Origin: CAXXOK01 sp963678055
GTDB lineage: Bacteria; Bacillota; Clostridia; Christensenellales; Aristaeellaceae
Direction of reading: 5' to 3'
Length of the DNA: 64,000 bases
Assembly: GCA_963678055.1 (NCBI GenBank)
Contig: OY782679.1
Coordinates: forward strand, 1,240,001 to 1,304,000
Shown: piece after piece, positions 24,720 through 34,241 of the stretch
Layout of the letters: every line of letters starts with the position of its first letter
Numbering within the stretch: position 1 is the first letter of the stretch
Made by a program: the position numbers and the translations under genes
Notes under the pieces: model-generated
The model's input: the letters and a program-made list of their open reading frames with translations, nothing else
Databases searched by the model: none
Told to the model about the DNA's origin: nothing

Positions 24720-26018
24720 ATGTCTAAGACGATCAGGTTTTATACCCTGGGCTGCAAGGTAAATCAGTACGATTCCGAAGCGATGCTGGAGCAGTTTTTA
24801 CAGAGCGGCTATACCCCGGCTAAACCGGGTGACCCGGCGGATGTGTATGTAGTCAATACCTGCATGGTGACCGGCACCGGTGAGAATAAAAGCATGCAGG
24901 CGGCACGCCGCTTTAAGCGGCAGAATCCTGATGGCGAGCTGATTGTGGCCGGTTGCCTGGCACAAAACAAAGGCGAACTCCTGCGAGAGCTGGGGCCAAG
25001 GCTCATCATCGGCACCCAGTACCGCGCCCGCATTGCCGAGCTGTTTGCACGCGCTATGGAAGAGGACAGTCAGATTGTCGCAGTGGAAAGCTTAAGCAGC
25101 GCAGCGTTTGAGCCTTTATCCATCCGGGGCCATCAGGGACATACACGCGCGCTGATGAAAATACAGGAAGGCTGCGACAATCGCTGCACCTTCTGCATTG
25201 TCCCTACGGTGCGCGGCGGCATCCGCTCCCGCACAATTACGGACATCCGCACCGAAGCGCTTGCACTACGGGATGCGGGCTTTAAGGAAGTTGTATTCAC
25301 CGGTGTGCACCTTACAAGCTACGGGCGTGATCTGGAGGATACACCATCCTTAGCCGATGCAATTCGGGCCGTGGCCGCTGTGGATGGGTTGGAAAGAATA
25401 CGCCTTGGCTCGCTGGAGCCAGTGATTGTGACCGATGCGTTTATCCGTGATATACAGACCATTCCAAAGCTCTGCCCGCAGTTCCACTTGGCGCTGCAAT
25501 CGGGCAGCGATACAGTGCTGCGCCGCATGAAGCGCCGCTATAACACGACGCAGTTCTTGGCGGCGGCAAAGCGGCTTAAGGAAATGCGGGACGATGTTGC
25601 GCTGACCACCGATATCATCGTTGGCTTTCCGGGGGAAACGGAAGAGGAGTTTCAGCAGACGCTGGCGTTTTGCCATACCATCGGCTTTATGAAACTGCAT
25701 GTGTTTCCCTATAGCCCGCGCGAAGGCACACCGGCGGCGGTGATGGACGACCAGATTGCCAAATCCGTCAAAGATGCGCGAGTACAAGCATTGATTGCGG
25801 TGGGGGAAGAGCTATCTACAGCATACCGCACCCGCATGCTGCAAACCGTGCAGCCTGTATTGATTGAGGAGAAGCGGCGCGGCGGCTTATTTGCCGGATA
25901 TACGCCGCATTATGTTCCGGTGCTTACAAGCCGTGGAAGCATCGGCGAAATCATCCCCTTGCAGCTTACGCAGCTAAGCGGGGAAGGAATGTACGGCGAG
26001 CCCGCGAATGAAACATAG
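24720..26018 (+). CDS. mtaB: tRNA (t6A37) methylthiotransferase MtaB
   Basis: A 432-residue radical SAM methylthiotransferase. The N-terminal UPF0004 domain shows LGCKVNQYDSEAM, NTCMVT and AGCLAQ with its cluster cysteines; the radical SAM domain has CDNRCTFCIVPTVRG (C-x3-C-x2-C); a TRAM-like C-terminus follows. The GCKVNQ form indicates MtaB (ms2t6A at tRNA position 37) rather than MiaB or RimO. Its ATG lies one base after the rsmE stop behind GGGGAG. Confidence 0.93.
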   Translation: MSKTIRFYTLGCKVNQYDSEAMLEQFLQSGYTPAKPGDPADVYVVNTCMVTGTGENKSMQAARRFKRQNPDGELIVAGCLAQNKGELLRELGPRLIIGTQYRARIAELFARAMEEDSQIVAVESLSSAAFEPLSIRGHQGHTRALMKIQEGCDNRCTFCIVPTVRGGIRSRTITDIRTEALALRDAGFKEVVFTGVHLTSYGRDLEDTPSLADAIRAVAAVDGLERIRLGSLEPVIVTDAFIRDIQTIPKLCPQFHLALQSGSDTVLRRMKRRYNTTQFLAAAKRLKEMRDDVALTTDIIVGFPGETEEEFQQTLAFCHTIGFMKLHVFPYSPREGTPAAVMDDQIAKSVKDARVQALIAVGEELSTAYRTRMLQTVQPVLIEEKRRGGLFAGYTPHYVPVLTSRGSIGEIIPLQLTQLSGEGMYGEPANET

Positions 26019-26039
26019 TATACAAAGGAGATGAACGGT

Positions 26040-26384
26040 ATGGACGGTTGCCTGTTTTGCAAAATTATGCAAGGGGAAATCCCTTCCAAAAAGATCTACG
26101 AGGACGAACTGACCTATGCGTTTCACGATATCAGCCCACAGGCTTCTGTGCACGCGTTGGTCATCCCAAAGCAGCATGTGTCCGGCCTTTCGGCAGCCGC
26201 AGAGCTGAGCGATACGGCACTTGCCGCCTGTCTTCGCACCTGCCATACAGTGGCGAAAATGCTTGGCATTGACCAAAGCGGATACCGTGTGGTGTCCAAT
26301 TGCGGCCCCGATGCCTGCCAGACGGTTAGCCATTTGCATTTCCATGTCATCGGCGGCAATGCGCTGTCATCCCAAATGGCATAG
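26040..26384 (+). CDS. HIT-family nucleotide hydrolase/transferase (HinT-like)
   Basis: A 114-residue HIT protein with the catalytic histidine triad HLHFHVIGG near the C-terminus, and the N-terminal CLFCKIMQGEIPS typical of HinT-like purine nucleoside phosphoramidases. ATG 26040 is chosen because AAAGGAG is 9 bp before it; the ATG at 26031 touches the ribosome site. HIT genes often stand between mtaB and rpsU in clostridia. Confidence 0.92.
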   Translation: MDGCLFCKIMQGEIPSKKIYEDELTYAFHDISPQASVHALVIPKQHVSGLSAAAELSDTALAACLRTCHTVAKMLGIDQSGYRVVSNCGPDACQTVSHLHFHVIGGNALSSQMA

Positions 26385-26426
26385 AGGAGACAGATGGTTA
26401 ATTTACAGGATTTTGTAAATTGATAG

Positions 26427-26455
26427 TTGACGCAAAACCCTCAAAGCTGTATAAT
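26427..26455 (+). promoter_or_regulatory. Promoter in front of rpsU
   Basis: TTGACG (26427-26432), 17 bp, perfect TATAAT (26450-26455). It gives rpsU its own transcription in addition to any read-through from the heat-shock operon. Confidence 0.8.
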
Positions 26456-26526
26456 CAATCAGTAAGAGCCTGTTTCTGTACGCATTAGGCAGGAGACCGG
26501 CGAGATGAGCGAGGGGAGGGATAGCA

Positions 26527-26700
26527 GTGTCCGAGGTACGTATCCGAGAAAACGAATCCCTGGAAAGCGCTCTGAAGCGGTTTAAACGTCAATGTGCAAA
26601 ATCGGGTGTTCTGGCGGAGGCGCGTAAACGCGAACATTACGAAAAGCCCAGCGTGAAGCGTAAGAAAAAAGCCGAAGCCGCGCGTAAACGCAAATACTAA
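26527..26700 (+). CDS. rpsU: Small ribosomal subunit protein bS21
   Basis: A 57-residue basic protein starting at GTG 26527 after GAGGGGAGGG. The sequence begins SEVRIRENESLESALKRFKR and continues with AKSGVLAEARKREHYEKPSV and an Arg/Lys-rich tail, the complete bS21 pattern. Its place after the HIT gene at the end of the dnaK block is usual for Firmicutes. Confidence 0.95.
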   Translation: MSEVRIRENESLESALKRFKRQCAKSGVLAEARKREHYEKPSVKRKKKAEAARKRKY

Positions 26701-26709
26701 GAAACCAAA

Positions 26710-26742
26710 AGCCCTTCCTGTTCCAACGGGAAGGACTTTTTT
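26710..26742 (+). terminator. Rho-independent terminator after rpsU
   Basis: CCTTCC and GGAAGG arms with AG/CT extensions form a hairpin running into TTTTTT, directly after the rpsU stop. Confidence 0.8.
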
Positions 26743-26772
26743 ATTGCCGCGTTTGCTTGCTTTGATAAGCGG

Positions 26773-26801
26773 TTGACAAATCCGTACACCCGTGCTATTG
26801 T
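26773..26801 (+). promoter_or_regulatory. Promoter of the TRM11-like methyltransferase gene
   Basis: TTGACA (26773-26778), 17 bp, TATTGT (26796-26801). Confidence 0.65.
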
Positions 26802-26854
26802 GCACCTAGGGTCAAGTCTTTATTTTCATCCATCATGTGAAGCGAGGAATCTTC

Positions 26855-27868
26855 TTGCAGTATGCTTTTGCAATAAAACCGCATGCGAATGCTCGCTATG
26901 CTCTTTCGATGGACAAACTCGCCCTGATTGAAATGCAGTGTTTACTGAGCGCTTTGAACGCGCAGGCTACTGTTACACAGGAAAAACTCGCAGGCACGCG
27001 ATTCATCTTGATTGAGACAGAACCAATAGACGATCGGGGTTGGAAACTGCTTTCCAGTCATTCAGGCATCTATTTTGCGGCCTTGAAAGATGGAGAATGG
27101 TTAAAGCCCCTGCCGCTTCATCAGGCTGCATATCTGGGCGCAGATCTTGCGCAAGTACTTAAGTACAAAGGCAAAACGAATCCTGACTTTACCTTGATGA
27201 TGATCCATTGTGCATTGGCAGCATCCGCCTTCGCGCAAACTGACAGTCCCCTGACGGTGATGGATCCGCTCTGTGGACGGGGCACAAGCTTGTTTTGTGC
27301 GCTGCAGGAAGGGCATCATGCCATCGGCGTGGAGATCGACAAGAAGTCTATTCACGAAGCGGATACGTATTTCAAGCGGTACTTGCAGTATCATCGCTGC
27401 AAACATACGCGGGAAACGCAATCTGCGACCCTGCCGGGCGGCGGGAACGCGCCGGAAATTCGCTACAGTTTCGCCGGTACGCTGGAGGCGTACAAGGCGG
27501 GAGACACGCGTAAACTGCGACTGTTCCATGGCGATGCCGCCCAGTGCGACCGGATGACCGGCACGGAGCATTGTCACCTGATTGTCACCGACCTGCCCTA
27601 TGGCGTGCAGCATGCCGCCAGGGACGAAAAGGGGAAGGCCAGCATGCAGCGTCTCCTTGCGGAGAGTTTCCCCGCGTTTTACCGGGCACTGGTACCGGGC
27701 GGCGCAGCGGCAATATCCTTTAATACCTTTACGCTCAAGCGGGATACGCTATGTCAGGCGATGGAAGCAGCCGGCTTTCAAGTACTGACGGAAGAACCCT
27801 TCAACGATTTTTCACATTGGGTGGAACAGGCGGTTAACCGTGATATGGTGATCGCCGTGAAACGATAA
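26855..27868 (+). CDS. TRM11-like SAM-dependent methyltransferase, probable tRNA or other RNA target
   Basis: A methyltransferase of about 337 residues with a SAM-binding motif VMDPLCGRGTSLF and an N6/N2-type catalytic motif TDLPYG, typical of the TRM11/RlmL group that modifies guanine in RNA. Nearly 130 residues precede the Rossmann part. The start is uncertain: TTG 26855 has GAGG 7 bp upstream, while GTG 26837 in the same frame has no ribosome site and would add six residues. The gene stands alone between rpsU and rho with its own promoter. Confidence 0.7.
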   Translation: MQYAFAIKPHANARYALSMDKLALIEMQCLLSALNAQATVTQEKLAGTRFILIETEPIDDRGWKLLSSHSGIYFAALKDGEWLKPLPLHQAAYLGADLAQVLKYKGKTNPDFTLMMIHCALAASAFAQTDSPLTVMDPLCGRGTSLFCALQEGHHAIGVEIDKKSIHEADTYFKRYLQYHRCKHTRETQSATLPGGGNAPEIRYSFAGTLEAYKAGDTRKLRLFHGDAAQCDRMTGTEHCHLIVTDLPYGVQHAARDEKGKASMQRLLAESFPAFYRALVPGGAAAISFNTFTLKRDTLCQAMEAAGFQVLTEEPFNDFSHWVEQAVNRDMVIAVKR

Positions 27869-27936
27869 CACCAACCCCTACTCTTGGCGGCCACTTTTTT
27901 TCGGGTCGCAAGTACAGAATATGAGGAGGAATATCA

Positions 27937-29775
27937 TTGTTGTCAAGCGATTTGCAGGCAATGACGGTTGTCCAGCTTCGCAAGCTGGCAAAGGAGAACA
28001 ACATCAAACTGGCTGCCGGCGTGGATAAGGCGGCGATCATTGCAAAGATTGCCGAAGCCCTCGGCATAGAGGACACGCACACCGACGGACAAACCGACGC
28101 GCTTCAGGCTGCGCCGCTTTCGGCCGATGTAACGTCCGTTGCACCCAAAGGCGATTTGGCGGAAAGCTACCGCACGGCCTACCAGCAGGTGCGGCAGGCC
28201 CGTACCAATATGATGAACCGTCCGGCACTGAAAAACACACTCAACCGGGAATCGCATGGCGCGAATCCATCCCGGTTCGGCCCACGGGCGAATTATACCG
28301 CCCCTGCCGGCGACAGCGGTACCGGCTATGGCCCCCGCCAGCCGGAGCAGCAACCGCTGCCCCAGAAAACCATAGACGGCTATAAGCTCGGCTACCGCGC
28401 CGCGCCGCCGCGTGACTATGGCAGGCAGGATTACCGCGGCGGGAACCGCATGGACTATCACCGCCCCACGTATCAATCGAATGCAAACAACCATGCGCCC
28501 CAGCACAACCGCAATCCGGAAGTGTATTATAACGACAATTTGTATAAACCCGTGCGCGACCCCAAGATCATGGAAAGCCTGGAAAACGGCGAAATCCCCG
28601 ATGCCCTGCAAGCCCAGGAGGGCGAACCCGGCGCCGGTATTTTGGAGATTCTACCCGACGGTTTCGGCTTTCTCCGTTCGTCCTCACTGCTGCCCGGCCG
28701 TAAAGATTTCTATGTTTCGGTCGCAACCATCCGCCGTTACGAATTGCGTACCGGGGATTATGTTGAGGGTAAAGTGCGCCCCGGCCGCGACCTGGATAAG
28801 TTCGCTGCGCTGATGTACGTGGACAAGGTCAACGGCAAACCGTACGACGCGGACGCAGAACGCCCGTTGTTTGACGAACTGACTGCCATTTACCCCAATC
28901 GCCGCATTAAACTGGAAAGCTGCGATACAGAGGGCAATTGGCCCATGCGTATTACCGACTTGATCGCGCCGATCGGCTTTGGTCAGCGGTCGATGATCGT
29001 TGCACCGCCGGAAAGCGGCAAGACCGTGATGATGCAGGAAATTTGCAAGGCGATCAAGCAAAACGATCAGGAAGCCGCGCTCATGATGCTGCTGATTGAC
29101 GAACGCCCCGAAGCGGTCACCGAAGTCAGAGACGCATTGGACGGCATTGCGGATGTGTTTGCCACAACGTTTGATGAAGCACCCGATGCACAGACCCGCG
29201 TGGCCGATACCATGCTGGAACGTGCCCAGCGTTTGGTGGAACAGGGAAGAAACGTTGTCGTGCTGCTGGACAGCCTGACAAAACTTACCCGTGCATACCA
29301 GTCTGCGGCTACTCAGGGCAGCCGTACCATGACCAATACCGTTACGCCAACAGCGCTGGTCAAGCCCAAGCGGTTTTTCGGTGCGGCACGCAATACCCGC
29401 GAAGGCGGCAGCCTGACGGTAATTGCAACCATCCTGACCAATACGGGCTCCCGCGTGGATGATATTATCTTTGAGGAGTTCAAGGGGACGGCGAACATGA
29501 CCCTCTGGCTGGACACGCCGGAAGAAAACGAGCCGATGTTCCCCGTAATCGACATGCGCCGCTCCGGCACCAAGCGGGAGGATATGCTCATGGAACCGCA
29601 GGCGATTGAAAGCCTGAAGGCCGTGCGCACGGTGCTTGGGAGTGCGACCAACCGTGAAGCGCTGGTTCAGCTGATTGATATGATGTCCAAAACCGGCTGC
29701 AACGCCGATTTGTTTGCAAGGCTGAAAGACTGGGTTGCGCTTTGGGAAAAAAGCGGATTCCTAAACAAGAAATAA
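27937..29775 (+). CDS. rho: Transcription termination factor Rho with long N-terminal extension
   Basis: A 612-residue Rho, starting at TTG 27937 after GAGGAGG. Residues 1-45 are the Rho N-terminal helical domain (VVQLRKLAKENNIK). Residues about 60-215 form an extra low-complexity region rich in R, N, Q, P, G and Y. The RNA-binding cold-shock domain (LEILPDGFGFLRSS) and the ATPase follow. The P-loop reads APPESGKT instead of the usual PPKAGKT. Walker B (LLIDERPEAVTEV) and KRFFGAARNTREGGS are kept. Extensions like this occur in several phyla and can bind RNA or phase-separate; that role is inference here. Confidence 0.93.
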   Translation: MLSSDLQAMTVVQLRKLAKENNIKLAAGVDKAAIIAKIAEALGIEDTHTDGQTDALQAAPLSADVTSVAPKGDLAESYRTAYQQVRQARTNMMNRPALKNTLNRESHGANPSRFGPRANYTAPAGDSGTGYGPRQPEQQPLPQKTIDGYKLGYRAAPPRDYGRQDYRGGNRMDYHRPTYQSNANNHAPQHNRNPEVYYNDNLYKPVRDPKIMESLENGEIPDALQAQEGEPGAGILEILPDGFGFLRSSSLLPGRKDFYVSVATIRRYELRTGDYVEGKVRPGRDLDKFAALMYVDKVNGKPYDADAERPLFDELTAIYPNRRIKLESCDTEGNWPMRITDLIAPIGFGQRSMIVAPPESGKTVMMQEICKAIKQNDQEAALMMLLIDERPEAVTEVRDALDGIADVFATTFDEAPDAQTRVADTMLERAQRLVEQGRNVVVLLDSLTKLTRAYQSAATQGSRTMTNTVTPTALVKPKRFFGAARNTREGGSLTVIATILTNTGSRVDDIIFEEFKGTANMTLWLDTPEENEPMFPVIDMRRSGTKREDMLMEPQAIESLKAVRTVLGSATNREALVQLIDMMSKTGCNADLFARLKDWVALWEKSGFLNKK

Positions 29776-29787
29776 CGACACTGATAA

Positions 29788-29817
29788 AAGCCGTCCGATA
29801 GCATCGGGCGGCTTTTT
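29788..29817 (+). terminator. Rho-independent terminator after rho
   Basis: AAGCCGTCCGAT and ATCGGGCGGCTT (one G-T pair) with loop AGC, followed by TTTTT, 12 bp after the stop. Confidence 0.88.
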
Positions 29818-29934
29818 GCATGGGGGAGAACTGTGGTATGAACAACCCGGTGGCGGGTCTGTGCGGAAATGCCAACAATTGACCGGACAATGCGTGCAGA
29901 TTGATAAAATTGTTATGGTTTTATCAAACGTGAA

Positions 29935-29963
29935 TTGACTTGCTTTACAAAATCATATATCAT
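29935..29963 (+). promoter_or_regulatory. Promoter of pckG
   Basis: TTGACT (29935-29940), 17 bp, TATCAT (29958-29963). The transcript would begin about 85 nt before the start codon. Confidence 0.7.
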
Positions 29964-29980
29964 GTTATTCGTGGGAAATT

Positions 29981-30014
29981 GCTGATTCTTTATCGGCAAA
30001 ATGAAAGAATCAGC
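29981..30014 (+). promoter_or_regulatory. Stem-loop near the 5' end of the pckG mRNA
   Basis: Eleven-bp perfect arms GCTGATTCTTT and AAAGAATCAGC with a 12-base loop, beginning shortly after the predicted transcription start. It has no T-run and is more likely an mRNA stabiliser or regulatory site than a terminator. Confidence 0.55.
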
Positions 30015-30053
30015 CTCATCAAGAGGATACTATAGAAAAGGAGATATGGGTTT

Positions 30054-31946
30054 ATGAAGTACGAGGAACTGTTGAAGCAACTAATGAGCGACGAGAGTTA
30101 CCAGAAACTGACTGCGCTCAAAAATGAGAAAGTGATGGAGTTTGTCGGTTTTTTTGCCGATCATTGCCAGCCCGCTTCCATTTACATCTGCACTGACAGC
30201 GAAAGCGACATGCAGTATGTGCGTGACCAGGCGTTAAGCAAGGGCGAGGAAGTGCAGCTGAAAAACTCCAAGCAGACCATTCACTGGGACGGTTATGGAG
30301 ACCAGGCGCGCGACAAGAAAAACACCAAGTATATTGTCAAGCAAGAGAATTATGAGAGCATGAAAGCCCTCAACTCTGTTGAATACGAACAGGGCCATGC
30401 CGAGATTATGGAAATCTCCAAAGGCATTATGAAGGGTAAGGACGCCGTTGTGCTGTTCTTCTCCGAAGGCCCCACAGAAAGCCCGTTTACCATTCCCTGT
30501 GTGCAGTTTACCGATAGCTGGTATGTTGCCCACTCTGAATTCATCTTGTACCGCTCGGCTTACAGCCACTTCCTGCAGATGAAGGATTCCGAGAAGGGCG
30601 ATTTCTTCCGGTTCATTCATTCGGCAGGCGAGCTGGACGAAAACAACAACAGCAAAAACCTTGAAAAGCGCAGAATTTACATGGATACCCAGAACAACAT
30701 CGTGTACTCCATGAACGCGCAGTACGCCGGCAACTCGGTCGGCCTCAAGAAGCACTCCATGCGCCTTGCTATCTCCAAGTCCGGCAAAGAGGACTGGCTG
30801 TGCGAGCATATGTTCATCATGGCAGCCGTGAACGAAGAAAAAGGCCGCAAAACCTACTTCTCCGGCGCGTATCCTTCCGCCTGTGGTAAAACGTCTACCG
30901 CGATGATCCCTGGCGAGCAGATTGTCGGCGATGATATCGCGTATTTCCGCAACATCGATGGCGAGTTCCGCGCCGTTAACGTGGAAGCGGGCATGTTCGG
31001 CATCATCAAGGATGTCAACGCCAAAGACGATCCGGTGATTTTTGAAAACCTGCGCAAAAACCAGGAAGTCATCTTCTCCAACGTCCTCATGGGTCCGGAC
31101 GGCATGCCGTACTGGAAAGGCATGGATGTGGAAACGCCCACCGAAGGTCGCAACCATTTCGGTCAGTGGCACAAGGGCGTGAAGGACGCAAATGGCAACG
31201 AAGTGGACCTTGCCCATGGCAACGCCCGCTACACCATGCGTCTTGACTATCTGGACAACATCGATCAGGCCGGATTTGAAAACAAAAAAGGCGTGAAAAT
31301 CGAAGGCGTTCTGTACGGCGGCCGCGACAGCGATACCACCGTGCCCGTAGAAGAATCGCCCAACTGGAAAGACGGCATCCTGCTGAAGGCTTGCACGCTC
31401 GAATCCGAAACCACCAGCGCGACCCTGGGCGCCGAGGGCGTACGTACCCCCAGTCCCATGGCGAACATGGACTTTGTTTCCTACCCGCTGGGCCACTACA
31501 CCATGAACAACATCAAGTTCGGCGAAGGCGTGCAGAGCACCCCGAAGATCTTCTCCAACAACTACTTCATGCGCGATAAGGATGGCAACTTCGTTACCTC
31601 CAAACTCGCCAAGAAGGTTTGGCTGCACTGGGCGGAAGGCCGCATTCACGGCGAATACGATGCATATGACACGCCCACCGGCAAAATCCCCAAGTATGAG
31701 GATTTAAAAGTTCTCTTCAAGAAATATCTGGATGAGGATTTCACCGAGGAGACCTACACCTACCTGTTCACATTCCGCTGCACCAAGTGGATTGAAAAGC
31801 TGGAGCGCACCAAGGCATTCTTTGCCAAGATGGACGCCAACACCCCCAAGGAAATCTTCGATTACTGGGATGCGGCCATCGAAAAGATTACTGCCATCAG
31901 AGAGAAATTCGGCAACGAAATCAAACCCGGCGACTACAAGGCCTAA
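30054..31946 (+). CDS. pckG: Phosphoenolpyruvate carboxykinase (GTP)
   Basis: A 630-residue GTP-type PEPCK, converting oxaloacetate and GTP to PEP, GDP and CO2 (or the reverse in fermenting anaerobes). The kinase P-loop FSGAYPSACGKTSTAM contains the reactive cysteine of the GTP-dependent family, followed by GDDIAYFRNIDG and NVEAGMFGI with metal and substrate ligands; YPLGHYTMNN lies near the nucleotide site. ATG follows AGGAG at 10 bp. Length is normal. It stands alone between two terminators. The 471-codon antisense frame inside it is a codon-bias shadow. Confidence 0.96.
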   Translation: MKYEELLKQLMSDESYQKLTALKNEKVMEFVGFFADHCQPASIYICTDSESDMQYVRDQALSKGEEVQLKNSKQTIHWDGYGDQARDKKNTKYIVKQENYESMKALNSVEYEQGHAEIMEISKGIMKGKDAVVLFFSEGPTESPFTIPCVQFTDSWYVAHSEFILYRSAYSHFLQMKDSEKGDFFRFIHSAGELDENNNSKNLEKRRIYMDTQNNIVYSMNAQYAGNSVGLKKHSMRLAISKSGKEDWLCEHMFIMAAVNEEKGRKTYFSGAYPSACGKTSTAMIPGEQIVGDDIAYFRNIDGEFRAVNVEAGMFGIIKDVNAKDDPVIFENLRKNQEVIFSNVLMGPDGMPYWKGMDVETPTEGRNHFGQWHKGVKDANGNEVDLAHGNARYTMRLDYLDNIDQAGFENKKGVKIEGVLYGGRDSDTTVPVEESPNWKDGILLKACTLESETTSATLGAEGVRTPSPMANMDFVSYPLGHYTMNNIKFGEGVQSTPKIFSNNYFMRDKDGNFVTSKLAKKVWLHWAEGRIHGEYDAYDTPTGKIPKYEDLKVLFKKYLDEDFTEETYTYLFTFRCTKWIEKLERTKAFFAKMDANTPKEIFDYWDAAIEKITAIREKFGNEIKPGDYKA

Positions 31947-31981
31947 CAGCTGCGGGTTTGGAAATCAGCCAAATGACAATC

Positions 31982-32014
31982 GCCCGGATGCGCTGCAAAG
32001 CGTATCCGGGCTTT
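31982..32014 (+). terminator. Rho-independent terminator after pckG
   Basis: GCCCGGATGCGCT, loop GCAA, AGCGTATCCGGGC with one G-T pair, then TTTCT. Confidence 0.82.
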
Positions 32015-32090
32015 CTGCATGCTTGGTTTCTAGACAGGGATATCAGCTTGTAAAAGATTGCAAACACAGGCCATTTCTTTGTTTCAGGTG

Positions 32091-32119
32091 TTGGTATTGT
32101 GGTGTAAATATGTTATAAT
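32091..32119 (+). promoter_or_regulatory. Probable ftsH promoter
   Basis: TTGGTA (32091-32096), 17 bp, perfect TATAAT (32114-32119). The -35 is weak. Confidence 0.6.
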
Positions 32120-32195
32120 CAGACCTAATGGTTTGGTGGGTTTAACCGCAAATCATGGGGGCAATAAAGCCCAGGATCACAAGGAGGACGGACGC

Positions 32196-34241
32196 TTGAA
32201 AAAATCGCAACGCGGCATGATGGGATATGTGGTGTTGATTGCTGCATTTATCTTGATCGCTATGGTGTTGAACGGCGGCCTCGGCCAAGTGGTGAATCTG
32301 CGAATTGAATACCCTGTATTGCTGCAGGCAATCAAGGACGATCGTGTCCAGGCGGTAGCCATTCGCGGAACCTCATTGGTTGGTTTATATAGCGATAGCA
32401 CCGTGTCAGCAAACGAATTTCCCGACAGAAAATATGACTTCGAGACAACCATTGGTGAGGATTTCATTGAAACCGCTCGCCAGATTACAGCAGACAAGCT
32501 CGGAAAGCCGCTGGACGAGGTTAGCGTAAGCGACTTCTCCTTTGCGGTGCAGTACCGTGCGCCTGTAATCACACCCTGGTATGTCGATTTGCTACCGCTT
32601 CTGTTTATCGTCGCACTGAGCATGGGACTTTGGTATTTCCTGATTATGCGTCAGGGCGGCGGCAACAACAAAGTGATGAACTTCGGCAAGAGCCGTGCGC
32701 GCATGAGCGATCCCACCAAGGTGAAAGTCACCTTTAAGGATGTTGCTGGCGCAAAGGAAGAAAAAGAAGAGCTTGAGGAGATGGTTGATTTCCTCAAGAA
32801 CCCCAAAGCCTATATTGAAATGGGCGCAAGAATCCCCAAGGGCGTGCTGCTTGTCGGCCCTCCCGGAACCGGTAAAACGCTGCTTGCCAAAGCCGTAGCC
32901 GGTGAAGCAAAAGCGCCGTTTTTCTCCATCAGCGGTTCGGACTTTGTTGAAATGTTCGTCGGCGTTGGCGCAAGCCGCGTCCGCGATCTGTTTGAACAGG
33001 CCAAAAAAGCCGCACCCGCGATTATCTTTATCGATGAGATTGACGCCGTTGGCCGTCACCGTGGCGCAGGCCTTGGCGGCGGACACGATGAGCGCGAACA
33101 GACCTTAAACCAGCTGCTCGTTGAGATGGACGGATTTGCCACCAATGAAGGTGTTATCGTAATGGCGGCAACCAACCGCCGCGACATTCTGGATCCCGCA
33201 ATCCTGCGGCCGGGCCGGTTTGACCGCCAGGTCACCGTCAATTATCCGGACCTGCAAGGCCGCGTTGATATCTTGAAGGTACACTCCAGAGGCAAGCCTT
33301 TGGCCAAGAGTGTTGATTTTGAAAACATCGCCAAGCGTATGCCGTTTTCAACCGGTGCCGACATTGAAAACGTGATGAACGAAGCGGCCATCCTTGCCGT
33401 GCGCGATCGCAAGAAGAAGATTACACAGCGCTATCTTGTGGAAGCGATCAGCCGTGTGCAGATGGGCCCTGAAAAGAAGAGCCATAAAGTGACCGAGCGC
33501 GACAGACGGATGACCGCATTCCACGAAGCAGGTCATGCTGTGATCGCTAACCTCCTGCCCGAATGCGATGATGTGCACCTGGTGACCATCGTACCGCGCG
33601 GACAGAGCGGCGGCCATACCCTAAGTCTACCGGCGGAAGAGAGCGACTATCGCTCCAAGACCAAGCTCCTTGGTTTCATCGCCATGGCGCTGGGCGGCCA
33701 CGCAGCGGAAGACGTTGCTATGGATGACATTACAACGGGATCTTCCAGTGACTTGAAACGCGCTACCGAAATTGCACGCCGCATGGTTACACAATATGGT
33801 ATGAGCGACTTGGGCACGATGTACCTTTCCAGCGACAACGAAGTATTTGTCGGGATGGAATTTGGACAGAGTCGTGAGTTCAGCGAATCAACGGCAGCGT
33901 CTATCGACGCCGAAGTGAAACGCATCATGGACGAAGGATACAAACGCGCCGTACAGCTGCTGAAAGACAACGAAGATAAGCTGACTGCAGTCGCCGAAGC
34001 GCTGCTCAAACACCAGACACTCAACCAGAAGGAGTTCATAGCCGTAATGAATGGCGAAGAACTGCCGGATGTAATCCTGCCGGAATTTGCGGATGAAGAA
34101 CCCGACGAAGAGGACGAAGAACCCATCCGCGAGTTGCCGATTAAAGAAAACGCGAACGGCGAAACCGTGCACAAACCTGCATTTGCCGAGGCACAGCCAG
34201 CTAGCAGCGCCGACGATTCTGAACCCTTTATTGAACCGTGA
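32196..34241 (+). CDS. ftsH: ATP-dependent membrane zinc metalloprotease FtsH
   Basis: A 681-residue membrane protease, starting at TTG 32196 with AGGAGG 8 bp upstream; upstream in-frame codons lack a ribosome site. Two membrane helices (about residues 8-28 and 128-152) flank a short outer domain. The AAA module has Walker A GPPGTGKT, Walker B IIFIDEID and the second region of homology ATNRRDILDPAILRPGRFDR. The zinc site is HEAGH. The tail is acidic. It degrades membrane and regulatory proteins. It heads a three-gene operon; its stop overlaps the next start. Confidence 0.97.
   Translation: MKKSQRGMMGYVVLIAAFILIAMVLNGGLGQVVNLRIEYPVLLQAIKDDRVQAVAIRGTSLVGLYSDSTVSANEFPDRKYDFETTIGEDFIETARQITADKLGKPLDEVSVSDFSFAVQYRAPVITPWYVDLLPLLFIVALSMGLWYFLIMRQGGGNNKVMNFGKSRARMSDPTKVKVTFKDVAGAKEEKEELEEMVDFLKNPKAYIEMGARIPKGVLLVGPPGTGKTLLAKAVAGEAKAPFFSISGSDFVEMFVGVGASRVRDLFEQAKKAAPAIIFIDEIDAVGRHRGAGLGGGHDEREQTLNQLLVEMDGFATNEGVIVMAATNRRDILDPAILRPGRFDRQVTVNYPDLQGRVDILKVHSRGKPLAKSVDFENIAKRMPFSTGADIENVMNEAAILAVRDRKKKITQRYLVEAISRVQMGPEKKSHKVTERDRRMTAFHEAGHAVIANLLPECDDVHLVTIVPRGQSGGHTLSLPAEESDYRSKTKLLGFIAMALGGHAAEDVAMDDITTGSSSDLKRATEIARRMVTQYGMSDLGTMYLSSDNEVFVGMEFGQSREFSESTAASIDAEVKRIMDEGYKRAVQLLKDNEDKLTAVAEALLKHQTLNQKEFIAVMNGEELPDVILPEFADEEPDEEDEEPIRELPIKENANGETVHKPAFAEAQPASSADDSEPFIEP

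Noticed and set aside
29838..29882. 14-codon frame before pckG (MNNPVAGLCGNANN)
   Set aside because: Lies upstream of the pckG promoter and has no conservation evidence; too short to support.
30234..31649. 471-codon open frame antisense to pckG
   Set aside because: Shadow frame caused by codon bias of a highly expressed gene; no ribosome site, no recognisable domain.
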